64,000 bases of DNA from Shewanella pealeana ATCC 700345 (GTDB taxonomy: Bacteria > Pseudomonadota > Gammaproteobacteria > Enterobacterales > Shewanellaceae). The translations under genes were made by a program, and so were the position numbers. The notes under the pieces are model-generated. The model was not told the DNA's origin. It saw nothing but the letters and a program-made list of their open reading frames with translations, and did not search any database. This document shows positions 18,290-26,238 of the stretch, piece after piece. The stretch spans positions 2,107,001-2,171,000 of the forward strand of contig NC_009901.1 of NCBI RefSeq assembly GCF_000018285.1. The letters are read 5' to 3'. The stretch's first letter is position 1. Each line of letters opens with the position of its first letter.

Positions 18290-19135
18290 TTGGGTAAATT
18301 TAGCTTGGGCAAGCCTAAGTTGGCTAAGCAGATGTCGATTCACTCCAAATTGGCTCATTCAGAGTTGAATCGGCCTATGTTGACCTTAAACCAGCTAGTC
18401 ATTCAGTTTGAAGACAAGACAGCCGTCAGTATCGATAAGCTGTCTTTTCACCATGGTGAAAAAACGGCCATTATTGGTCGCTCTGGTTGCGGTAAATCAA
18501 CCTTAATCAATCATGTTTTTGAACAGCTTAAGCCAACAGCTGCATTGTGCTCTCAACGGCAGGGATTGGTTGAGAATTTAAGTGTATTTCATAATATTTT
18601 TATGGGGGCGCTAAATCAGCATAGTTGGATATACAACCTTGCTAACCTTGTATCTCCATTTAAAGGGCCTCGGCAAGCCATACAGCAAATTGCAGATTCA
18701 CTAGAACTCGATTGCCCTCTGTCTCAGCCCGTGTCTTCGCTTTCGGGGGGCCAAAGGCAGCGTGTAGCGCTTGGGCGCGCCCTTTATCAGCGTCAGGCTC
18801 TGTTTATTGGCGATGAAGCTTTCTCGGCACTCGATCCTGTGATGGGACAGCGCCTATTAACTCAGGTTTTGGCTAGCCATGAAACTGTTATCATGGTTTT
18901 ACATGATATGGACATGGCATTGACTCATTTTGACAGGGTTATCGGCCTACGAGAGGGCAAAAAAGTCCTCGATATCGATGCCAAGTATCTCGATCTTAAT
19001 ACTCTCGAGGCCTTCTATCAAAATAGCTCTGATACAGACACTGCTGGTGGCGTCAATGTGGGCGACAAGCGTGTTAATGAAAAGTCTGAATCTCCCCAAA
19101 TAGAGCCACTTAACAGCGTCGTTAAGCGTTATTAG
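18290..19135 (+). CDS. ABC transporter ATP-binding protein (PhnC-like)
   Basis: 281 aa from a TTG at 18290. The start is uncertain; ATG codons at 18332 and 18377 are alternatives, and the domain begins MLTLNQLVIQFED at 18377. Walker A GRSGCGKST, signature LSGGQRQRVALGRAL, Walker B LFIGDEA and the H-loop VLHDMD are all present. The ATPase domain is short, about 210 residues, followed by a non-conserved tail. It lies 6 bases behind the binding-protein gene and one base before the permease, so the three form one operon. Confidence 0.88.
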   Translation: MGKFSLGKPKLAKQMSIHSKLAHSELNRPMLTLNQLVIQFEDKTAVSIDKLSFHHGEKTAIIGRSGCGKSTLINHVFEQLKPTAALCSQRQGLVENLSVFHNIFMGALNQHSWIYNLANLVSPFKGPRQAIQQIADSLELDCPLSQPVSSLSGGQRQRVALGRALYQRQALFIGDEAFSALDPVMGQRLLTQVLASHETVIMVLHDMDMALTHFDRVIGLREGKKVLDIDAKYLDLNTLEAFYQNSSDTDTAGGVNVGDKRVNEKSESPQIEPLNSVVKRY

Positions 19136-19136
19136 T

Positions 19137-20687
19137 TTGCCAATACACCCCCCCGTAATGCCACGCCTATTTCCTTTTGTAGGTTACTGGAAAAAAGTGA
19201 CCTTAGCGCTGTGGGCTGTTTCGCTGCTGTGTTTTTATTTTGCCGATACCGAGGTGATAGCACTCGATCCATGGAGTGAATTGTTACTGATAGGCAAAGG
19301 CTTTATTGCGCCCGATTTTTTTGCTACCGAATACCTGATTGAAGCGCTGTGGCAAACCGTGAGTTTTGCACTATTGGGAGTGATTATCGCATTGGTGTGT
19401 GGGGCGCCACTGGCTTTGGTGTATCACAAACCCTTTATCGCTGCGATGTGTTCGTTTATTCGCTCAATTCATGAGATCTTCTGGGCGTTACTTTTTCTAC
19501 AGATCTTTGGCTTGTCACCACTTACTGGGATCTTAGCTATCGCACTGCCTTATGGCGCGACGTTTGCGCGAGTATTCAGTGATATCTTGCAGCAAGCGCC
19601 TACAACAACATTGCAAACTTTACCTTATCGAACCGACCGAATTAGCCGTTATCTCTATGGAAGACTGGCCCATGTGTTGGTGCCCGTACGCGCCTATGTG
19701 CGCTATCGGTTTGAGTGCGCATTAAGAAGCAGTGCTGTGCTGGGCTTTGTGGGGATGCCAACCTTAGGTTTTTATTTAGAGACGGCTTTTCGCCAAGGCC
19801 ATTATCACCAAGGCGCAGCGCTGCTGATGCTGTTTATCGCCTTAATTGGTACCATCCCTTATTGGTGTAGAGTCAAGGCGTTACCGGTTTATTTTGTACT
19901 GGCAATATGGGCGCTGCCTGAGATGCCAAATATCGATGGCGCATTGATTTGGCGTTTCTTAAGCCAAGATATTTTACCGCCAATGTTTCAAAACCAAATG
20001 TTCCAAAGCGAGATGTTGCAAGCCAGTACAATGAGTAGCAGCGAGGTGTTTAGCCAGTTCTTTGATTGGTTAAGCAAGCTACTAACAGATCAAGCGCTAC
20101 CAGGAATTATTGCGACCTTATTGTTAGCGCTAGCGGCTCTCGGGTTGAGTCATGTTTTAGCCCTAATTGGCAGTGCCATTAGTGACAAGCGTCTGAGTGG
20201 TGGCGTGGTAGCGAGCGTAAATCGTTTGTTGTTACTTATTTTAAGGTCGGTGCCTGAGTATATCTTGGCCTTCGTGTTTATGTTGCTGCTCGGTCCGTCG
20301 ATGTTACCAGCCATATTGGCATTAGCCATCCATAATGGCGCGCTGATAGCGTATCTCAGCATTAGGCATGCCGATAACGTGGCTTTCTCAGCACATTTTA
20401 CTCATCGAATCGACGGATATGGATTCGAAGTTATGCCAGCCATATATCCGAATATGATGGCACTGCTGTTTTATCGCTTTGAGGTGATTTTAAGAGAGAC
20501 TGCTATTTTGGGGATGCTTGGCATTGCCACTCTGGGATTTTATATCGACAGTAATTTTGCGGAAATTCGTTTTAACGGCGCCTTAGTGCTGATGTGTGTT
20601 ACCGCTTTAGTGAATATATTGGTCGACATTTTGAGTCGGCGGTTACTGTATTCAAAAGACAAAAGCCAGCTAGGCTGCGCACATTAG
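19137..20687 (+). CDS. ABC permease, two PhnE-like modules fused
   Basis: 516 aa, probably from TTG 19137 or ATG 19158. Two homologous halves each carry about six transmembrane helices and an EAA-type loop region: residues about 60-240 (ending GFVGMPTLGFYLETAF) and about 320-500 (ending GMLGIATLGFYIDSNF). Each half corresponds to one PhnE-type permease, so the usual homodimer or heterodimer is made as a single chain. It completes the transporter with the two upstream genes. Confidence 0.86.
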   Translation: MPIHPPVMPRLFPFVGYWKKVTLALWAVSLLCFYFADTEVIALDPWSELLLIGKGFIAPDFFATEYLIEALWQTVSFALLGVIIALVCGAPLALVYHKPFIAAMCSFIRSIHEIFWALLFLQIFGLSPLTGILAIALPYGATFARVFSDILQQAPTTTLQTLPYRTDRISRYLYGRLAHVLVPVRAYVRYRFECALRSSAVLGFVGMPTLGFYLETAFRQGHYHQGAALLMLFIALIGTIPYWCRVKALPVYFVLAIWALPEMPNIDGALIWRFLSQDILPPMFQNQMFQSEMLQASTMSSSEVFSQFFDWLSKLLTDQALPGIIATLLLALAALGLSHVLALIGSAISDKRLSGGVVASVNRLLLLILRSVPEYILAFVFMLLLGPSMLPAILALAIHNGALIAYLSIRHADNVAFSAHFTHRIDGYGFEVMPAIYPNMMALLFYRFEVILRETAILGMLGIATLGFYIDSNFAEIRFNGALVLMCVTALVNILVDILSRRLLYSKDKSQLGCAH

Positions 20688-20774
20688 TCACGTCAGCCAC
20701 AGATTCATTATCTCGCTTTCGAAGCACACGAACCGCTTTATGAAGCGCAAACGGTGTCCATTTAAGAAGACTGA

Positions 20775-21119
20775 CTAGCTAAAAATTCTACGCTGATTAC
20801 GTTTTTTAATGATGCCGTTGCCGCACCAAGCTGCAATTAGTGTAAAGGCGATAACACCCGCCATAATCGCACTCAAGCGATACCAAGGCGCCTCAGCAAT
20901 AATTCTCATCTGTACATATTCAAAGCTACTCACGCCCCACACTAGAACTGCAGAAATGATAAGGCCTAGTTGCAGTAGTCGAGTCGCCCAGCTGGCTTTA
21001 ATAAACAATAGCAAGGGGCTAAGGGCAAAAGCGACACAAGCCGCGTTTTGGCCAAAACGTAAAAAGTGTGCGCCAATAAGAAGATAGGCTAAACAGATGA
21101 GCAGAATTCGCCACCACAT
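20775..21119 (-). CDS. Small integral membrane protein, unknown
   Basis: 114 aa with about four hydrophobic helices (residues roughly 3-20, 24-40, 46-66, 82-100) and a basic C-terminus (KKRNQRR). I recognise no family. It is convergent with the ABC permease gene. The high hydrophobicity and regular helix pattern argue that it is a real membrane protein and not a chance frame. Confidence 0.65.
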   Translation of the reverse strand: MWWRILLICLAYLLIGAHFLRFGQNAACVAFALSPLLLFIKASWATRLLQLGLIISAVLVWGVSSFEYVQMRIIAEAPWYRLSAIMAGVIAFTLIAAWCGNGIIKKRNQRRIFS

Positions 21120-22016
21120 AACAAGTTACCTTATTTATTTTTTATAGTGGATAGAGCTTACGTGAAAGCATAAGGGGTATTCTATAGGCGGCTTCACAAT
21201 AATGAGAATTAGCCTGTTAGGAAAACTTGAGCTGTGACATTAGAGTAGGGCAGAGCTGGACTGATTAGCTTGGCGTACTTGTGTAATTTCTTTGCAATAA
21301 TTAGCGCTTTGGAAAGCGTCAACCTTACCCCAATATGCTCAGCGTAAGCTACATCGTTTCTGGATAAAAACCATTTAGAGTGCAAGTTCTAATCACGCCG
21401 CGTTGATTAGAATAAGTTTCATGGTTTATTCTGCCCTCTAATTGGAACCGACTTTTCTATCTCTTTTAGCCTCAGTGATTTAGGGCTATGGGGGCAGTGC
21501 ATGGCTATAGGATTTAACTTTACACCCATCTTCGCGATTAGCCCTGCGGGCAATATCTTCATTGAGGCATCTCAACTTCCCATTAAATCAATAGCAAGAG
21601 ATACTCGATAAACGCTCATTCTATTCTGCAAGTAAACTCTCGAGGAGCATACGTTCACCTTCAATCAAGATGTTGCCATTCAAATATAGTCACCCCTTCA
21701 TGCCCCCGATGTTTTTCAAGATAGTTAGCAGACTCCTCAGAGTAATGGTTTCGCGGTTAGTCAGTTACTTAGCTTTATCAATGTCAATGATGAGTCGCAA
21801 CTACCGGAATATACATTAACTTTTGTTTGATATTTGAATAGCTCATCCAAACGGACCATTTATTGAACATAAATACCTGTATGTTAATTAGGCACTCCTG
21901 GTTGGAATTCCAACAGGGCGGCAGGGGCTGTAATCAGTGTTTAACAAACAGTGGCACAAAGCTACTGCCACAAGGCGTTACTTAATTCGGAACTAAACCA
22001 ACACAAGGGAATTTAC
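21120..22016. other. Long intergenic region upstream of phaP
   Basis: About 900 bases without a convincing gene. The clearest structure is an inverted repeat at 21387-21412 (TTCTAATCA, 8-nt spacer, TGATTAGAA) with no T-run. The part nearest phaP (21820-22016) is A+T-rich and should hold the promoter of the PHA operon. I found no sigma-54 GG-N10-GC signature there. Confidence 0.5.
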
Positions 22017-22367
22017 ATGTCTAGTCAAGAAACGTTCAAAGCATTTACTTCACAAGTTGAATCTGTCGTTAACCCATTTTACAGCTTCAATCAATTGGTC
22101 AGCAAAAACATAGAAACGCTTTCAAAGATCCAGCTAGAAAGTGTTCAAGCTTACAGTACGCTTGGAAATGAGACTCTGCAAAGCTTAGCGAATATTAAGC
22201 AGCCTCAAGATCTTGCATCACATAGTACAAAACAGATGGAAGTGATGAGCAAGTTCAGTCAACAGTTGCTTAAAGATGGACAAAAGCTGTCTCAGCTCAG
22301 CCAAGACTTCAAAACAGCTGCTGACGAATTGGCTGCATCTTCTATTCCTGCGACAAAAAGTGCGTAA
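22017..22367 (+). CDS. phaP: Phasin family protein
   Basis: About 116 aa from the ATG at 22017, which is preceded by AAGGGA; the frame opens earlier at a GTG (21951) without good support. It is helical and amphipathic with the phasin-like segment NPFYSFNQLVSKNIETLSKIQLESVQAYSTLG. Phasins coat polyhydroxyalkanoate granules. It is the first gene of a phaP-phaC-phaJ cluster, 95 bases ahead of the synthase. Confidence 0.87.
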   Translation: MSSQETFKAFTSQVESVVNPFYSFNQLVSKNIETLSKIQLESVQAYSTLGNETLQSLANIKQPQDLASHSTKQMEVMSKFSQQLLKDGQKLSQLSQDFKTAADELAASSIPATKSA

Positions 22368-22462
22368 AGGGTAATAGTGTGGCGTGCTGCTTGGCTAAGA
22401 ACTGCACGAGCAAAAGTGCGTCACCTTTTTATTAGTTTTAATTTGCCACTAAGGACGCCATC

Positions 22463-24217
22463 ATGGAAAGTAAATCGCCCTTTCAAGACGCGATCGACAA
22501 TGCAATGCAATTTGGCCAAGCATGGATGGATAGCTTCGGGCAGTCGGCTCAATCCTCTATCGTAGAAACACAAGCGGAAGATTGGGCACAATGGATGCGC
22601 TCATCGGTTGAACACCCTGTTAACTCTATTGAACAACAAATGGATTGGTGGGGGCAACAAGTCAATCTATTTAACGATTGCATTATGAGCAGTCCCGCAG
22701 AAAAAGAGACAGATCGACGATTTAAAGACCCTGCGTGGAATGAACAGGCACTTTATAAATACATCAAAGAAAGTTATAAGTTGGCTTGTAATAATATTCA
22801 AGCATCAATCAATAACACCGAAGGGCTAGATGACGAAACTCGTCAGCGATTATCCTTTTTTTCTCGCCAGTATCTTAATGCTATGTCACCGAGCAATTTT
22901 GTTGCCACCAACCCTGAAATAATGAAGCTAACCATTGAGAGTAAAGGCCAAAACCTAATTAAAGGGCTAGAGCAACTTCAGCAAGATTTAGAGCAAAGCG
23001 TCGATACCTTGAATATTCGCATGACAGATAAAACGGCTTTCACTGTAGGAAAAAATATTGCCACAACTCCTGGTAAGGTTGTCTTTAAAAACGATCTGTT
23101 TGAACTTATTCAATATCAAGCCACAACGGAGCAAGTGTACAAACGACCTCTGCTTGTTGTACCGCCATTTGTGAACAAATTTTATATCATGGATCTAAGC
23201 CCTGAGCGTTCTTACACGCAATGGCTAGTGAGCCAAGGGCATACAGTATTTATGATCTCTTGGGTTAACCCCAATGCCGAGATGGCAGCAACTGATTTTG
23301 GTGACTACGTTACTCAGGGGGTTATCCTTGCGTTAGATGCAATAGAAGCTGAAACCGGTGAACGTGAAGTCAACGGTATTGGTTATTGTATCGGTGGGAC
23401 ACTGTTAACTGCAGCAATGGCTTATTTAGCCGGCAAACGCCGCAAGCAAAGAGTCAAATCAGCAACCTTACTCACCACCATTCTAGACTTTGGCCAACCT
23501 GGCGAACTTGGTGTGTTCATCAACGACCCACTGATTAGCAGTATCGAAGCGCAGAATAATGCTCGTGGCTACATGGATGGACGACAGATGGCTGTGTCAT
23601 TTAGCCTGTTAAGGGAAAATAGCCTGTATTGGAATTACTATGTGACCAACTACCTTAAAGGCGAAAGTCCAGTGGCGTTCGATCTACTTCATTGGAATTG
23701 TGACAATACCAACATAACTGCTGCGACACACAATCAGATATTACGCCAAATGTACCTTGAAAATAAGCTGAAGGAACCTGGTGGCATCACAGTTGATGGC
23801 GTTAAAGTCGACCTGAGTAAAGTTAAGTCTCCGTGCTATTTCCTCTCCGCTATTGAAGATCATATTGCAGTCTGGGAAGGCACTTTTCGTGGTACAGAGT
23901 TACTCAATGGCGATAACACCTTTGTGCTGGCCGAAAGTGGCCATATTGCAGGACCCATGAACCCGCCAAGTTCTAATAAATATGGTTTTTGGACCAATAG
24001 CGATAATGCGCAGAGCCCGGCGAAATGGCTGGCTGAGGCGGATAATCATTCTGGTTCTTGGTGGCCCCACTGGCAATCTTGGGTCGATGAACGAAATTTC
24101 TCTGACAAAATAGCAGCACGTTCATTAACTGGGAAGTTAGATGCTCCGGGGGAGTACGTAAAACAACGAATCGAAGATGTGATAGCACCAAAAGAGGAGG
24201 TACGCCATGACACTTAA
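22463..24217 (+). CDS. phaC: Poly(3-hydroxyalkanoate) synthase, class I
   Basis: 584 aa. The lipase-like box GYCIGG places the catalytic cysteine at residue 309; the Asp (AIEDHIAVWEG) and His (ESGHIAGPMNPP) of the triad are visible. The N-terminal domain of about 200 residues and the total length fit class I enzymes (no PhaE partner needed). It polymerises hydroxyacyl-CoA at the granule surface. Its end overlaps the start of phaJ by 11 bases. Confidence 0.95.
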   Translation: MESKSPFQDAIDNAMQFGQAWMDSFGQSAQSSIVETQAEDWAQWMRSSVEHPVNSIEQQMDWWGQQVNLFNDCIMSSPAEKETDRRFKDPAWNEQALYKYIKESYKLACNNIQASINNTEGLDDETRQRLSFFSRQYLNAMSPSNFVATNPEIMKLTIESKGQNLIKGLEQLQQDLEQSVDTLNIRMTDKTAFTVGKNIATTPGKVVFKNDLFELIQYQATTEQVYKRPLLVVPPFVNKFYIMDLSPERSYTQWLVSQGHTVFMISWVNPNAEMAATDFGDYVTQGVILALDAIEAETGEREVNGIGYCIGGTLLTAAMAYLAGKRRKQRVKSATLLTTILDFGQPGELGVFINDPLISSIEAQNNARGYMDGRQMAVSFSLLRENSLYWNYYVTNYLKGESPVAFDLLHWNCDNTNITAATHNQILRQMYLENKLKEPGGITVDGVKVDLSKVKSPCYFLSAIEDHIAVWEGTFRGTELLNGDNTFVLAESGHIAGPMNPPSSNKYGFWTNSDNAQSPAKWLAEADNHSGSWWPHWQSWVDERNFSDKIAARSLTGKLDAPGEYVKQRIEDVIAPKEEVRHDT

Positions 24218-24608
24218 AGTGGGCCAGAGCTCGATGATTGAAAAATGCTTAGATCAACAATCTGTAGTACAGTTTGCATCGTTAGCTGAGGATTATAACC
24301 CTGTGCATTTGGATGCCAACTTTGCTGCCAGCACACCGTTTGAACGTCCAATCGTTCACGGTATGTTAGCATCCAGCCTTCTCTCAGGATTACTTGCATC
24401 AGAACTACCTGGCTCAGGCACCATTTACCTTGGTCAGACACTAAAGTTCGTTTGTCCTATCTTTGTTGGTGAAACCATTACCGCTAAAGTAGAGGTGAAA
24501 CATATCCGCGAAGATAAACCCATCGCCACCCTAACAACTCAGGTCTTCAATCAAGACGGTAAGCTTGCCGTCGATGGCGAAGCAACTGTCAGATATATCG
24601 TTGGCTAA
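24207..24608 (+). CDS. phaJ: (R)-specific enoyl-CoA hydratase, MaoC-like
   Basis: 133 aa hot-dog-fold protein with the hydratase-2 motif: DYNPVHLD (Asp and His catalytic pair) followed by FERPIVHGML. PhaJ enzymes convert enoyl-CoA from beta-oxidation to (R)-3-hydroxyacyl-CoA, the substrate of the synthase next door. GAGGAGG lies inside the end of phaC just before the ATG, so translation is probably coupled. Its presence suggests that fatty-acid oxidation feeds polymer synthesis here; no phaA or phaB is in the window. Confidence 0.9.
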   Translation: MTLKVGQSSMIEKCLDQQSVVQFASLAEDYNPVHLDANFAASTPFERPIVHGMLASSLLSGLLASELPGSGTIYLGQTLKFVCPIFVGETITAKVEVKHIREDKPIATLTTQVFNQDGKLAVDGEATVRYIVG

Positions 24609-24729
24609 TATAGATTAACAGCGACATCCACAATTGTTAGCTACTTCAGTATTTGGGCTTTAACCCAGCAAGAACTGAAGACATTCAACATAAATGGCAC
24701 TATTAATTTTTATTATGACAAATAACTTA

Positions 24730-24799
24730 GCGAGCAATAAGTCGCCAAAATTTTTGAAAGAGCAGGATTGCTGATTTTACAAATTTTGGCGTTGCTCGC
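24730..24799. repeat. 70-bp interrupted inverted repeat
   Basis: Left arm GCGAGCAA (24730-24737) plus CGCCAAAATTT (24743-24753); right arm AAATTTTGGCG (24781-24791) plus TTGCTCGC (24792-24799). All 19 arm bases pair, with a 5-nt bulge on the left and a 27-nt loop. It lies downstream of phaJ and could be an exported RNA hairpin, a small palindromic repeat or a relic of a mini transposon. Confidence 0.75.
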
Positions 24800-24850
24800 T
24801 CTCTATTTCAGATAAGGTTCAATAGGGCAAAATTAGAGGGGGGCACAAGC

Positions 24851-24962
24851 GGTTCACTACGAAGGACACTGAAGGCACGAAGAACTCAAACTACTCAAGC
24901 CGTTTGAGTTTTTTATCTTCACCTTGGTGCTCATCGTGAAAGCATAGCGCTTCGTGGTGAGC
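24851..24962. repeat. Imperfect palindromic repeat element (REP/MITE-like)
   Basis: The left side (TTCACTACGAAGGACACTGA) and the reverse complement of the right side (CTCACCACGAAGCGCTATGC) resemble each other, flanking the terminator hairpin at the centre. CACGAAG-rich elements of this sort recur in many gammaproteobacterial genomes, to my knowledge. Whether other copies exist here cannot be checked from this window. Confidence 0.4.
24883..24914 (+). terminator. Rho-independent terminator downstream of the pha operon
   Basis: A 9-bp stem (AACTCAAAC / GTTTGAGTT) with a 10-nt loop runs directly into six T residues on the plus strand. It lies 275 bases beyond phaJ and is the first good intrinsic terminator after it. 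Confidence 0.7.
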
Positions 24963-25077
24963 TTCACGCTTTGTGAGTAGCCACTCTAGCCCCATTTGTA
25001 AGTGGTAAGCAAAGCCGCTTTGGGACCTTACAAAGTTAAAACGCGAAGCATTAAATCTAAAACTAGAGTCGACCCGA

Positions 25078-25845
25078 TCACTTCTGCGCTAATGCTTCAC
25101 TCAATTTTTGCTTATCTTCATCGCTCAATTCAGCCCGTTCAATTAGGTCGAGAATATCTGAGCTATTCGGTTTACCTTGGCCTTGAATGATAAGTACCCG
25201 CGAGGCTTCGCCATTGAGTCCGTGGCGCTCTAATTCCAGTTCGGTTATTTGCTCGGTGAGCACTTCGATATCATCACCAAGATTGTCTATATGGACCTCA
25301 AACTCGCCTTCATTTTGTTCAAAAATCACTTCCAGCTCGCGAGCTTTCTCTTCTAACTCTATAGCCTTAGATTCAAGTTTCATAGCATGAACTTCAATTG
25401 CAGCTTCTTTACTGCTTAACTGCTGATGCAGCTTCTCAAGCTTTATTTTAATGGCTTGCTCAACTCTAGGGTCTAGTGGTTGCCTCGGATTTGCTGCATG
25501 TCGTTGGACTCGTTCAAGCATCTTCGCAACGGGCTTTTGTACCTCTTTAGGCAGTTCACTGATTTTCTGTTGAACGTTCTCCTTATTACTGAGCTCTTGA
25601 GTTGTAAATGACATTTCATAGGGAGTGCCATCTTCGCCATCGACAACAACTGTGACATGGGTGATATCGTTTTCATCGGTATTAATCTTGGTGATCAAGC
25701 TGTGGCTATTTTTGTCAATAACTTGGGTTTTATCGATAGCCTGAGTTTTATCAATAGCCTCGATATCGGTGGGGGCGCTAGAGGCCAGTTGAGATAGGGT
25801 TAAGCAGCCTGCTACTACAGCGATGGCGATTGGTTTTAAGTTCAT
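25078..25845 (-). CDS. Secreted coiled-coil protein under a sigma-54 promoter
   Basis: 255 aa. A signal peptide (about 23 residues, ending ASSA) is followed by a short internal repeat (AIDKTQ twice), a small beta-type domain (THVTVVVDGEDGTPYEMSF), and a long charged coiled coil (residues about 125-210). The C-terminal part has RVLIIQGQ at 216-223. I recognise no family. The gene has a strong GGGG ribosome binding site and a near-consensus sigma-54 promoter (25908-25924). It diverges from a kinase/NtrC-type regulator pair, its likely controller. The kinase's periplasmic coiled coil carries a matching RVLIVEGQ, so the two may be functionally linked. Location should be periplasm or outer membrane surface. 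Confidence 0.75.
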   Translation of the reverse strand: MNLKPIAIAVVAGCLTLSQLASSAPTDIEAIDKTQAIDKTQVIDKNSHSLITKINTDENDITHVTVVVDGEDGTPYEMSFTTQELSNKENVQQKISELPKEVQKPVAKMLERVQRHAANPRQPLDPRVEQAIKIKLEKLHQQLSSKEAAIEVHAMKLESKAIELEEKARELEVIFEQNEGEFEVHIDNLGDDIEVLTEQITELELERHGLNGEASRVLIIQGQGKPNSSDILDLIERAELSDEDKQKLSEALAQK

Positions 25846-25907
25846 ATTGTTCCCCTTTTAATGGTATTCGTCGTGATTGACTTGCCAAGATTTTCACTTT
25901 CAAGAAG

Positions 25908-25924
25908 TGCGAAGATTGTGCCAA
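25908..25924 (-). promoter_or_regulatory. Sigma-54 promoter of the coiled-coil protein gene
   Basis: On the minus strand the sequence TTGGCACAATCTTCGCA matches the sigma-54 consensus TTGGCAC-N5-TTGCA at all but one position and keeps the strict GG-N10-GC spacing. Transcription would start near 25898, giving a leader of about 50 bases to the ATG at 25845. The neighbouring sigma-54 activator gene (27969) makes this functionally plausible. Confidence 0.85.
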
Positions 25925-26238
25925 CTCTTTGAAATTCAGTCTTGTAGGGCTTTGGAGTTGATTAGGATTATCGGTCTAGCAAGCTGTTGTAAATAATATT
26001 ACGGATATGGGAAGGTCACTTCCTGATATGAGGATATTGATTCGATTTATGTTAGGTTTATCCATGATTAGCTTGAGTCGGTTATGAGTTTTTGAGAATG
26101 AAAGCCGCTTTTTTGCACAGGACAGCATAAGATTGGGCGGCCTAGAGTTTTGGTATCAATCTTGTATAAACAAACGGGTTAAGAGTCTTGTACATATAAG
26201 ATATGCTCGAATTGAAATAGGGAAATAAAATAAGAATT

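Noticed and set aside
21820..22016. Possible sigma-54 promoter for the pha operon (AGGCACTCCTGGTTG)
   Set aside because: It keeps GG but has TG where GC is needed after N10, and the surroundings do not fit.
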